DNA of 64,000 nt from the NCBI GenBank assembly GCA_021234155.1, contig JAJEKV010000318.1:126001-190000 (forward strand), written 5' to 3'. Within the stretch, counting starts at the first letter, position 1, and each line of letters starts with the position of its first letter. This DNA is from Isoetes taiwanensis. Its lineage: Eukaryota; Streptophyta; Lycopodiopsida; Isoetales; Isoetaceae. Position numbers and translations under genes: made by a program. Below, piece after piece: positions 34,621-43,439 of the stretch. The notes under the pieces are model-generated. The model did no database searches. It was not told where the DNA came from and worked only from the letters and a program-made list of their open reading frames with translations.

Positions 34621-37356
34621 AAACAAATGACGGTTAATTGGCGCAATAGAAGAAAGTATACATAAAAAGGAAGGTAATTCCTTATTTTCAAAGGTAATAG
34701 CATGAAAGCTTAAAACATGGAAGAGTTTAAGCACCAAGGACTTATCATAAGAAGGTTTAAGGACCGAAGTCCGATATCAAACATCACCGCGGAAACAAAA
34801 GGTAACACATGTAGATAAGGTAAAACCGGAAAAAGTCGGGCCATCAAGCAACCCTCTATACATGTAAGGTGTCACGTCATCTTCCATCGGCCCGCACATG
34901 TGAATACATCAGCATGTACAAGTCCAACATAGAGTTGGCCCCTGCCCATTTGGGAAGTAAGTGGTACATCCACATCATAAGAACTACGAAGGTTATATTT
35001 TAGCTCGTTTAGAGCAGAGCTCTAGTATTGTGGGATATGTTTATTATGTACATACCATGTACATATATGATAAACATCTTGGAGAAGTAATCCAAGTAGC
35101 CATAGAAGGAGAGAAAAATGAGTGTACTCCAAAGTTACTACTAAAGGGTATGGATCTATATTCGAAATGCACAAAGGACCGTCAATCCATTGCATGCTAG
35201 GGTAGTTGGCACTTGAAATAAAATGTCAAGGGCCCACAAAATAAAGATCAAGATGATGGAGTTGAATAGTACAATAGTACAATTCTAGGATGAGTAGCAA
35301 ATAGCGTGTACTTGCTAGAAGTTCAAATGTGTTTTGCATAGACACTTAAGACTATCTTTCCCACATGATCCATACGGATCGGGCGAGGGGAAAAGCATGG
35401 GTTACATGGAGGTGTAAGTCGAATATACGGGACTCGAAGATGGATACAAGTCCGGGTTATATCAAATGCCTCGGTATTGTAGGAAGACTCATAAAATACC
35501 AGGTAGACACCTTGATGACTCCAGGTAATTTAGGATTAGTACGAAGGCTCACCCGCTCTTAGGCCATGACTATGGCTTAAATGAGGATGCCAAGTCATTT
35601 AGAATGCCAGAACAACAACATAACATCATGACAGAGAAATGTAATAACTAACATTTGGAGGATGTAGAACAACGTTGAATCATAACCCCCAATGATAGGT
35701 GGGTCAACAATATAGGGAACATATAATAGCGGCTTAGAAGCCACAAGACGATTGATGAATACGTAAAGGAGTAATTGGATTGGTGACTCTACTGAGTAAA
35801 GGTCACAACAAAACGGTGAGTTGTGTACGTTGTAGCAGGCGTAAGGGTCGGAATACTGAGGACCCTTATTAAAGATGTTTAGCAATCTGAGTAGAAAGGT
35901 TATTGTCTAACATGAAGGGTAATCCTTGCTAACATGCGAAGATATACCTGCGGCTTGAAAGGCAGCAAGAGCTGAAAAACTCTTTAAAGATTTGATGTAT
36001 GACTTAAGGAAGAAGACTTCCATGTCCTAGGACAAGATGGTGAATTGAATTTACCAAAGACATTTTTAATAATTAAATAGATAGGTAGATAGCATTTATA
36101 CGTCATGCCATGTTGGCAGCGTCCATGAGGACATATGAGGAACCCTCAGAGACTTGAAGACAAGATCTCTGGATAGAGGAGGCCTAGCTTGCGAGGTCTT
36201 GTGTGGTATTGTCCTTCGGGATAGTCACATAATCCCTTGGAATATGTAAGTTCATTTGCGGACTTCAGGACGTTTAGGCATTAAAATAATGGTTGGAAAT
36301 ACTTTGCCCGGATCATATCTAGATATCCTAGAAGATAGATATCCTAGAAGGAGGATAGCCAACAATAGTTGGATGTCATTGGACCCTTACAGTGGAAGAA
36401 CCCCAAAAGAGGGTAGGCTGCGGTCAGTTTGACGGCGTGTGGCGCAGATAATTATTCACGGCCATATAGGCGGTGAGGTTTGGCACAAAATAATACTAAA
36501 GTTTGTAGCCGGGATTGATTTAGAATGAAGGTGTTAACACTATTGTAGGGGTCTAACACAAGCACTCATTACGTATTACAGGGTATGTATCGTGGTCTGG
36601 GGAAATGGTCCACAAAAAGAACATGACCATTGAGAAAAAGTAGTGAAGGGTGGTAGGATTAAAGCTACCCATGGTCTAGCTAGAAGGGTGCTGCATGGCA
36701 GTCCCTAGTTGGTTGGGCGAGAAGAGATCCTTTCTCTAGGAAGTGAGACGAGTCAAGGTTTAGATACTAGAGGGAGACAACGTTAATTACAGTTATGTCT
36801 ATAAAACATTACTTATATAACGTCGAATAAGGTCTAATATAATGCATATGAATGTAGTATGGATTGAATCATGGCAAGGCCCGAAGAAATTGTGTTATCA
36901 AGGCATCTACCAAAAGAAAAATATAGGTCGAGGGAACAATATAACCTGGATATTATTATCGCCGCTTGAGGAATATCCAAGGATATAACACATGCTGCTA
37001 TCCTAGAGAATTGCCCTGTCGTTATTAATTAAATTCCGGAATTAGTCCCACCAAGTGAGTTGATGTTATCATAACAAGTTGGCCGGACTTGCTAGATTAC
37101 GTCGTTTCCTTTGGTCGGTTTATTCCTAGGGGATACTAGCTTTATATATGGTTAATTGCTATCCGGGTCGACTATGGCGTAGAGAGGTTGACTCCGTGGC
37201 TATCGCAAAGATCTTACATTCGCGGCTATGGCAAGAGAGCTTGCTCCAAATGAGTTGTTGCCTCCACAACATGGATCTATAGAAGGTAGTCTTCTAATTT
37301 AAATAGAAAACAGAGCCACTATAAATAAAACGAGAACTATTATATTCCTTGATAGA

Positions 37357-37727
37357 GGAACTTAGCCCATTGGTAAAGGGGCTGACTTGGTTGTAGGAGG
37401 TCAAGGGTTCAATCCCACAATATGCCCCTTTCTTTTAAAAAGAGTTGTGGTCTAGGAATAAAACATTAGATATGTATAAGAAAATTTATAAAACATAAAC
37501 GTCACATAAAAAGAAAGTTGGCTCATTGGTAAAGTTGTTGGCTTGGCTGCAGAAGGTCAGGGGTTCAATCCCAGAATGTACCTTTTGCTAAAAAGGATGT
37601 TTAACTAGGCAAAACAGATTATTAGATGTGTGTAACAAAGGGATAGAACATATACATACTATATCAATAGAGTTGGCAAAATGGAGAGACTATTGGGTTA
37701 TAAGTGGGAGGTCACGGGTTCGAAATG
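37357..37727 (+). repeat. Three tandem tRNA-like (SINE-type) modules, period about 155 bp
   Basis: Modules start at about 37357, 37513 and 37668. Each has an A-box-like TGGC/TAGCcCATTGGTAAAG and a B-box GGTTCAATCCC (GGTTCGAAATG in the third). Modules 1 and 2 end in short T runs. The linkers are also homologous (ATTAGATATGTATAAG..., ATTAGATGTGTGTAAC...). No complete cloverleaf could be drawn by eye, so these are tRNA-derived repeats rather than tRNA genes. Confidence 0.6.
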
Positions 37728-37985
37728 GGGGGGGGGGGGAGAAAAAAAAAAAAATTTTAATTTTTATTTTTTTTTTTTTTTTTTTTTTTTAAAGGTGGCG
37801 GGCACCCCTACCTCTAAGCGTTCCTACGGCCGGCTAGGAGCCGTCCGGTACCCCCTGCCCCGCCACTTAGGGTTAGGTTTTTTTTTTTTAAATTAGGGTG
37901 GCGGGCACCCCTTACCTCGATGTCGCCACCGTCGCCAGCAACACCCGGGTACCCCCTGCCCGCCACTTAGGGTTAGGGTTTCGCA
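37726..37985. repeat. Homopolymer block and duplicated GC-rich unit near the 5' end of element 1
   Basis: G11, A13 and T20 tracts (37726-37790) are followed by two copies of a unit GGTGGCGGGCACCCCT...GGTACCCCCTGCCC.CGCCACTTAGGGTTAGG (about 37794-37883 and 37896-37979). The first ends in T10. The CTTAGGGTTAGGGTTT ends resemble degenerate plant telomere repeats. Confidence 0.75.
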
Positions 37986-38148
37986 CCGGGTACACTCCTC
38001 TTAATCCCACTTAAACCAAATTAAGTCAATCATGACGACATCTACTACACCACCCAAATCTCATACTACTCCAAAATCCTCACTCACTAGCTAACGATCT
38101 AACGAGTTTGACATGGCCAGTGCTATGATCTGGTCCACCAAAATCATG

Positions 38149-38160
38149 GCTCTGATACCA
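38149..38160 (-). other. Primer-binding site (initiator tRNA-Met) of LTR retrotransposon 1
   Basis: TGGTATCAGAGC on the minus strand, one base from the 5' LTR. This fixes the orientation of the element. Confidence 0.93.
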
Positions 38161-38161
38161 C

Positions 38162-39868
38162 TATGACGCCCCCAACATATACGACCCTCTGACGATACAT
38201 ACGGGACTTTTCCTCCCATGGCGACCAACCCGCCATGAGCAGGCTCCTCCGCCTATTTCGGGCCATCTATAATACGATGCCCAAAGAAGGACACAAGGGG
38301 TCATTCGCCCACGCTTCAATGGGGCTCCTACGTCGCGGAAGCGTGAATACAAGGGTTAGCACACAGCATAAATCACATATAAATAACCACCACGAAGGGT
38401 GGCATATCCATCCAAATACCAACGGCAAAGAATATGCATCTAAACCTAAGAAAACACCCCAAACCCATGGTTCTACCCCTGCTCGGACTCCGGTGAGGAT
38501 CGACCGACGGCCAGGCCTCAAGAGATCGCCAGATGTAATCTTGACATGGCGCTGGCTGGCATAGAACATTGGCTAGGGTTGTCCACTCCATCCGCCCTCC
38601 CTGTGCACACTTTGCGGATGGGTCAATTCACGCCATGGCGCCGCTTATAGCCTTCAGGAGACGCAGCTCAAGGCATCTCCCCGCCGAGCCTACTCCAGGT
38701 TCATGAAGCCCCGGTCCGATGAGGCAGGTCGGGGAAGCGCCCCTTCCGTAATCACACGGTGGCTCCATGGGCGAAGCTAGAGAATACGTGCCGCATCAGT
38801 GACCCCGCATCCGTGCAGAACTTACTCACCCTAAATCTACTCAAAGTGCAAGGTGCCCCATAATGGTCACACCTTCCCACCAGGGAGTGTCGGGACCCAT
38901 ACCCGCCCCTACGTGACCCTGGGCCATCAGGTCTAGCTCGCTATAGGAGTCCCGTGAGCCTTTTATGTTCGTGCAAGACCCCACCTCCACTTCACCACCG
39001 CGGTTCCTTGTCCGGTGCTAAGCCGCACCATAGCATCTATGACCCGGTGGGCTCTTGTGCATGTGCCGCAACTAATGGGATAATACAGGCTCTATCTAGG
39101 AGCATACTACAATACATGGGCTCAGAGGTCTCTACCCCCCGTAATTCCCCATTTCAAGAGTAATACTATGCAAAGAACTATCATTCCATCCTTTAAGAGC
39201 AAGACCGAGAATCAGAAATAAAGAGAACTCACCTTTGCAATCAAGGGTTAGTTCCTACAAGTAAAAACACGAGAGAGAACAGAAGAAATACACACTACAA
39301 GTGCCCAACAGGGCGCTACCCTAGAATTCCCAAGCTATACTAGCCACCCCCACGAAGTTCATGCCGGACCCGTTGTCATTTGGTGCTTCCATCTTCCTTG
39401 GATTTGGTGCTTCAGCCAGCTACAGTGTATGTGCTTGGCAAAGGTGGCGCCACTTAGGCGCCACTCCTCAAAGGTGGCGCTCGGCTCCTCTTGGTCGATT
39501 TGTTGAAGGGTGCCCGGCTCTTTCCTCCTCCTCCTCCATCTCCACTTGCTCCTAATTCGAATTGGGACAAATGGGGGTGCAAAACCCCAATTTGGGTCCC
39601 AAGTTAGTAACTCTCCCTTGCCCAATCGATTTGGGCCAGGTGGCAGCTCTGGGTTGGCTAATATCAACTAATTTGGTATTTTAGGCCCTTTTAATATTAG
39701 ATTAAGCCCTAATTCGAATTAGGGTTTAAGGTTAGGTTTCCACCTTTATAATTTAATTATTAACATAGCTAACCTTAGCTTATGAATAATTAATGTACCA
39801 TTAATTATTCATAGTGACGTGTCACGTATTTATACTTTAAAAGGCGTATAAATATGTGGAACGTCACA
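38162..39868 (-). repeat. 5' LTR of LTR retrotransposon 1, 1707 bp
   Basis: Partner of 29102-30815. It begins TGTGACGTTCC at the right edge and ends CGTCATA next to the PBS. Small indels relative to the partner concentrate in GC-rich stretches. Confidence 0.93.
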
Positions 39869-39873
39869 AAAGG
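39869..39873. repeat. Target-site duplication AAAGG, right copy
   Basis: Matches 29097-29101. The following base resumes the LINE frame. Confidence 0.9.
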
Positions 39874-40400
39874 CCACCTTCTTCATGGTGCACCATTCTT
39901 GGGGAAGGATTCCCAACAACAGTTCCTTGGTACCTAATGGGTATTCAAAGCTATCCAGACTCCATTTCTCACATTCCACCAGGCAATGTTCTAAGGATTC
40001 CTGTTCGGCCTCGCACAAGGGGCATACTGGGCTGACGTTGTTGTCCCATTTTGAGACTAGTTGATTAACCCTTGGAACCCTGTGTATCACCTGCCAGAGG
40101 AAAGCATTTATCCGAGGGGGAAGATATTTCTGCCACGCATCTCTCCAGATGTTTTTGAGGTTTTCCTCCGTGATTACTAACTCCCATTTGGTTGGTATTG
40201 GAAGTAAGCCCTTAGTCCTCAAGCTTCTGTAGCTTGATTTCACAAACTTGTTTGGCAAAATCGCGGGGTGCATAACCCATGGATTTTGATCTCCTGTAGT
40301 TATGCTGCTCGACATCTTAGACATATGGAAAACTAGCAAGGCATTATGATGATTTTCCTTTGAAATATGTTTTTTCTGTCTATTTCTCCATATCTATTTG
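39874..40400 (-). pseudogene. LINE ORF2 C-terminal region with zf-RVT domain (5' half of the interrupted LINE)
   Basis: The minus frame includes KNIWRDAWQKYLPPRINAFL, CPLCEAEQESLEHCLVEC and PQEWCTMKKVAF. CxxC...HxxxxC is an intact RT zinc-binding motif. The frame runs up to HNALLVFHMSKM near 40345. Further upstream a TAG interrupts CK*IWRNRQ. The endonuclease and RT core are absent, so the LINE was 5'-truncated when it inserted. The next ~140 bp are a 3'-tail-like segment in the opposite orientation. Confidence 0.85.
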
Positions 40401-40484
40401 CAACATCTTGTTGTTTCCAATGTACTTTTTGATCTATAATTAATGAAAAAAATATCTCATTCCTCAAAAAAAAAAAAAAATTCA
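40401..40484 (+). repeat. LINE 3'-tail-like segment with poly-A, opposite orientation
   Basis: The + strand reads ...AATTAATGAAAAAAATATCTCATTCCTC followed by about 15 A (40470-40484). This resembles the 3' end of the LINE at 28750 (minus). The upstream boundary with the minus-strand LINE is not clear. Confidence 0.45.
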
Positions 40485-40682
40485 ATTTATTTTATTTCAC
40501 TTATTTCCTCCTGTATTTCAAAGGGTCGAGATAATCCAAGATAATTATACCAAGACATGATGCCAATTTTCGTCCCATAACATGAAGCCAGAGCATGACG
40601 AAACATGACTGCAATATAGCAAGAAACTAACCGGACCCCTAACCGGAAACAAGTGACTTATCCAGGAAACACGTGACTTAGA

Positions 40683-40843
40683 GACGCCTCACATGTAGAT
40701 TAAAACGCATTCACATGAACGAAATTTGAGACGGCCGGTTTGACGTTTGAGCCGGTCGTCTCCGAACTGCTGGAGCAGTTCAGACCAGAGCGTCTTGAAC
40801 GGCTCGACGTCCGGCAAAACTTGCCGCTCACATGTGAGGCGTC
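40683..40843. repeat. Small foldback: inverted GACGCCTCACATGT arms with nested hairpin
   Basis: GACGCCTCACATGT (40683-40696) is exactly inverted at 40830-40843. Inside, GAGACGGCCGG (about 40728) pairs with CCGGTCGTCTC (about 40752-40762). This is a compact MITE-like or structured repeat immediately left of the tRNA array. Confidence 0.6.
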
Positions 40844-40964
40844 CCTTATCCGAAATTAGTGACAAGACATGACACCATAGGAGGCCAGTTATCCCATTCC
40901 TGTCGGATGGGACATTCCTGTGGAGTCTGCGGCGACAGGACTCCGCCATTTGAGAGCCAAAGAA

Positions 40965-41031
40965 GCTCGGAATTGAACCCACGACCTTTTGATCCGAAGT
41001 CAAACGCGCTAATCCACTGCGCTATGCAGCC
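40965..41031 (-). pseudogene. tRNA-Arg(UCG) copy 1, T-arm/acceptor side replaced
   Basis: The 5' acceptor strand, D arm and anticodon arm (loop CTTCGGA, anticodon TCG) match the other copies. The 3' T stem and acceptor strand are replaced by unrelated sequence (AAGAAGCTCGG on +). It marks the left edge of the array. Confidence 0.7.
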
Positions 41032-41171
41032 CTATTAGTTTGATCTACCATCAAGTCGTGTTGTCGATAAAACCTTATCATCGAAGCTATTCCAAAGAAT
41101 TATGGAGTAGCACTCAAGATCTTGCATAGAGACAAGGGTACTATTGGACTAACTTTACATAATGCAATTAT

Positions 41172-41252
41172 GTTGAGATGGCCGAGTTGGTCTAAGGCGC
41201 CAGATTCAGGTTCTGGTCCGAAAGGGCATGGGTTCAAATCCCATTCTCAACA
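41172..41252 (+). tRNA. tRNA-Leu(CAG)
   Basis: 81 nt. Acceptor GTTGAGA pairs with TCTCAAC, discriminator A. Anticodon stem CCAGA/TCTGG encloses loop TTCAGGT, anticodon CAG. The T arm ATGGG-TTCAAAT-CCCAT is perfect. The long variable arm is class II as expected for Leu. A T5 run about 14 bases downstream can terminate Pol III. It is the only copy with CAG; all readable others have AAG. No intron. Confidence 0.88.
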
Positions 41253-41469
41253 TAGTAGTTCTGTTTTTATGCATCGATTGCACGGATCTTAGAATGTTGT
41301 TGCCATATTGACCATCAAGTCCTGTTGTCGATAAAAGCTTATCAGCGAAGCTATTCCAAAGAATTATGGAGTAGCACTTAAGATCTTGCATTTCCAAAGA
41401 ATTATGGAGTAGCACTTAAGATCTTGCATAGACACCACTATTGATTTAACTTTTACATAGTGCAATTAT

Positions 41470-41550
41470 GTTGAGATGGCCGAGTTCGTCTAAGGCGCCA
41501 GATTAAGGTTCTGGTTCGAAAGGGCATGGGTTCAAATCCCATTCTCAACA
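41470..41550 (+). tRNA. tRNA-Leu(AAG)
   Basis: 81 nt, acceptor and T arm perfect, anticodon loop TTAAGGT. It differs from the consensus by GTTCGTC in the D loop (one of the conserved GG changed) and TTCGAAAGGG in the variable arm, so function is likely but not certain. Confidence 0.78.
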
Positions 41551-41607
41551 TAGTAGTTGTATTTTTATGCATAGATTGCACGGATCTTAGAATGTTGTTG
41601 CCATATT

Positions 41608-41682
41608 GACCACAGTGGGAATTGAACCCACGACCTTTTGATCCGAAGTCAAACGCTTAATCCACGCAAGGCTATGCAGCCC
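41608..41682 (-). pseudogene. tRNA-Arg(UCG) copy 2, D arm damaged
   Basis: The T arm and anticodon arm are intact (anticodon TCG). The D-arm segment is rearranged (AAACGCTTAATCCACGCAAGG on +), so the D stem cannot form normally. Confidence 0.75.
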
Positions 41683-41820
41683 TATTAGTGTTTATCTACC
41701 ATCAAGTCCTGTTGTCGATAAAACCTTATCATCGAAGCTATTCCAAAGAATTATGGAGAAGCACTCAAGATCTTGACACAAGGGTACTATTGGACTAACG
41801 TTACATAATGCAATTATTAT

Positions 41821-41898
41821 GTTGAGATGGCCGAGTTGGTCTAAGGGCCGATTCGTGTTCCGTCCTAAAGGGCATGGGTTCAAATCCCATTCTCAACA
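41821..41898 (+). pseudogene. tRNA-Leu copy 3, anticodon arm destroyed
   Basis: The acceptor, D arm and T arm match the array consensus. The middle reads CTAAGGGCCGATTCGTGTTCC, with deletions, and no 5-bp anticodon stem can form. Confidence 0.8.
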
Positions 41899-41955
41899 TA
41901 GTAGTTGTATTTTTATGCATAGATTGCACGTATCTTAGAATGTTGTTGCCATATT

Positions 41956-42028
41956 GACCACAGTGGGAATTGAACCCACGACCTTTTGATCCGAAGTCAA
42001 ACGCGCTAATCCACTGCGCTATGCAACC
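41956..42028 (-). tRNA. tRNA-Arg(UCG)
   Basis: 73 nt. Anticodon stem TTTGA/TCAAA with loop CTTCGGA, anticodon TCG. T arm GTGGG-TTCAATT-CCCAC. D stem GCGC/GCGC. The acceptor GGTTGCA pairs with TGTGGTC through several G-U pairs. No T4 run follows the 3' end, which is unusual for Pol III termination. Confidence 0.8.
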
Positions 42029-42171
42029 CTATTAGTTTGATCTACCATCAAGTCCTGTTGTCGATAAAACCTTATCATCGCAGCTATTCCAAAGAATTAT
42101 GGAGTAGCACTCAAGATCTTGCATAGATACAAGGGTACTATTGGACTAACTTTACATAATGCAATTATGTT

Positions 42172-42252
42172 GTTGAGATGGCCGAGTTGGTCTAAGGCGC
42201 TAGATTAAGGTTCTGGTCCGAAAGGGCATAGGTTCAAATCCCATTCTCAATA
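42172..42252 (+). tRNA. tRNA-Leu(AAG)
   Basis: Anticodon stem CTAGA/TCTGG with a U-G pair, loop TTAAGGT. The last acceptor pair is G-U (TCTCAAT) and the T stem has one mismatch (ATAGG/CCCAT). Probably a weakened copy. Confidence 0.7.
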
Positions 42253-42309
42253 TAGTAGTTGTATTTTTATGCATCGATTGCACGGATCTTAGAATGTTGT
42301 TGCCATATT

Positions 42310-42382
42310 GACCACAGTGGGAATTGAACCCACGACCTTTTGATCCGAAGTCAAACGCGCTAATCCACAGCGCTATGCAGTC
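42310..42382 (-). tRNA. tRNA-Arg(UCG)
   Basis: 73 nt, anticodon TCG. T, anticodon and D arms intact. The acceptor GACTGCA pairs with TGTGGTC with few wobbles, arguably the best acceptor in the array. Confidence 0.82.
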
Positions 42383-42521
42383 CTATTAGTGTTGATCTAC
42401 CATCAAGTCCTGTTGTCGATAAAAGCTTATCAGCGAAGCTAATCCAAAGAATTATGTAGCACTGAAGATCTTGCACAGACACCAGGGTACTATTGGTTTA
42501 ACTTTTACATAGTGCAATTAT

Positions 42522-42602
42522 GTTGAGATGGCCGAGTTGGTCTAAGGCGCCAGATTAAGGTTCTTGTCCGAAAGGGCATGGGTTCAAATCCCATTCTCAA
42601 CA
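42522..42602 (+). tRNA. tRNA-Leu(AAG), one anticodon-stem mismatch
   Basis: Acceptor, D and T arms perfect. The anticodon stem reads CCAGA/TCTTG (one mismatch), loop TTAAGGT. A fragment of the 3' half of a further Leu copy follows at about 42650-42692. Confidence 0.7.
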
Positions 42603-42743
42603 TAGTAGTTGTATTTTTATGCATAGATTGCACGGATCTTAGGATGGCAACCCGAAAGGGCATGGGTTCAAATCCCATTCTCAACATAGTAGTTGTATTT
42701 TTATGCATAGATTGCATGGATCTTAGGATGTTGTTGCCATGTT

Positions 42744-42816
42744 GACCACAGTGGGAATTGAACCCACGACCTTTTGATCCGAAGTCAAACGCGCTAATCC
42801 ACTGCACTATGCAGCC
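42744..42816 (-). tRNA. tRNA-Arg(UCG)
   Basis: 73 nt, anticodon TCG. The D stem carries one G-to-A change on the + reading (ACTGCACTATG), tolerable as a wobble pair. T and anticodon arms perfect. Confidence 0.78.
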
Positions 42817-42957
42817 CTATTAGTTTGATCTACCATCAAGTCATGTTGTCGATAAAACCTTATCAGCGAAGCTATTCCAAAGAATTATGGAGTAGCACTG
42901 AAGATCTTGCATAGACACCAGGGTACTATTGGATTAACTTTTACATAAAGCAATTAT

Positions 42958-43038
42958 GTTGAGATGGCCGAGTTGGTCTAAGGCGCCAGATTAAGGTTCT
43001 GGTCCGAAAGGGCATGTGTTGAAATCCCATTCTCAACA
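42958..43038 (+). pseudogene. tRNA-Leu(AAG) copy 6, T loop mutated
   Basis: The anticodon arm is intact. The T arm reads ATGTG-TTGAAAT-CCCAT, so the T stem has a mismatch and the conserved TTC is TTG. This also damages the internal B-box promoter. Confidence 0.75.
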
Positions 43039-43095
43039 TAGTAGTTGTATTTTTATGCATAGATTGCACGGATCTTAGAATGTTGTTGCCATATT

Positions 43096-43172
43096 GACCA
43101 CAGTGGAAATTGAACCCACGATCTTTTGATCCGAAGTCAAACGCCAGCTTAATCCAATCGACGCTTATGCAG
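43096..43172 (-). pseudogene. tRNA-Arg copy 6, D arm rearranged
   Basis: The anticodon TCG arm is intact. The D-arm segment (ACGCCAGCTTAATCCAATCG on +) is expanded and cannot pair, and the T stem has one mismatch. Confidence 0.72.
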
Positions 43173-43434
43173 CCCTATTAGTGTTGATCTACCATCAAGT
43201 CCTGTTGTCGATAAAACCTTATCATCGAAGCTATTCCAAAGAATTATGGAGTAGCACTCAAGATCTTGCATAGACACAAGGGTACTATTGGACTAATCTT
43301 ATATTATAAAGTTTTAGCGTATGTCTTCAATCAAACCCTAATTTAGATAGTTGAGATCGTCTGATTGCATTCGAAGGCCGAGATTTATCGCACAACTTCC
43401 CACCACCGTGATTGGCCATGCTCTGATCTTGTGA

Positions 43435-43439
43435 CGTTC
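43435..43439. repeat. Candidate target-site duplication GATCT, left copy
   Basis: The same five bases occur at 54933-54937 just outside the other LTR. The right LTR terminus is slightly degraded, so the match is less certain than for element 1. Confidence 0.65.

Larger units (their letters stand above)
30831..38148 (-). other. Internal domain of LTR retrotransposon 1, no coding capacity seen
   Basis: AT-rich and free of long open frames on both strands. It is not uniform. A second gypsy-like terminus lies at about 34548-34620. Three tandem tRNA-like modules are at 37357-37727, then a G/A/T homopolymer block at 37726-37790 and a GC-rich duplicated block at 37795-37985. No polyprotein motif was found in any frame. 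Confidence 0.6.
29102..39868 (-). mobile_element. LTR retrotransposon 1, 10.77 kb, non-autonomous gypsy-type (LARD-like), inserted in a LINE
   Basis: Direct LTRs at 29102-30815 and 38162-39868 bound the element. PBS and PPT positions show that it runs on the minus strand. TSD AAAGG flanks it. The 7.3-kb interior has no frame with gag, protease, RT, RNase H or integrase motifs, so it must have been moved in trans. Both large LTR elements in the window share LTR termini (TGTGACGTTCC...CGTCACA), the same PBS, the same PPT and a homologous LTR core containing GGGCGGATGGAGTGGACAA, so they belong to one superfamily. Confidence 0.92.
40965..43310. repeat. Tandem tRNA-Leu / tRNA-Arg array, unit about 350 bp, six to seven units
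   Basis: tRNA-Leu copies start at 41172, 41470, 41821, 42172, 42522 and 42958 (+). tRNA-Arg copies on - have their 3' ends at about 40965, 41608, 41956, 42310, 42744 and 43096. Spacing is 348-354 bp in the regular part. One 298-bp step lacks an Arg copy, and one 434-436-bp step carries an extra partial Leu copy at about 42650-42692. Spacers are conserved (CTACCATCAAGTCCTGTTGT..., GATCTTGCATAGACAC..., ATGCATAGATTGCACGGATC). Leu and Arg face each other about 57 bp apart. Confidence 0.92.

Noticed and set aside
37357-37581. Two candidate functional tRNA genes
   Set aside because: A and B boxes and T runs are visible, but no complete acceptor and anticodon stems could be paired. Kept as tRNA-like repeats.
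40965-43172. CRISPR-like reading of the regularly spaced repeats
   Set aside because: Repeat units are 350 bp tRNA-bearing duplications in a eukaryotic genome; the spacers are conserved rather than unique.
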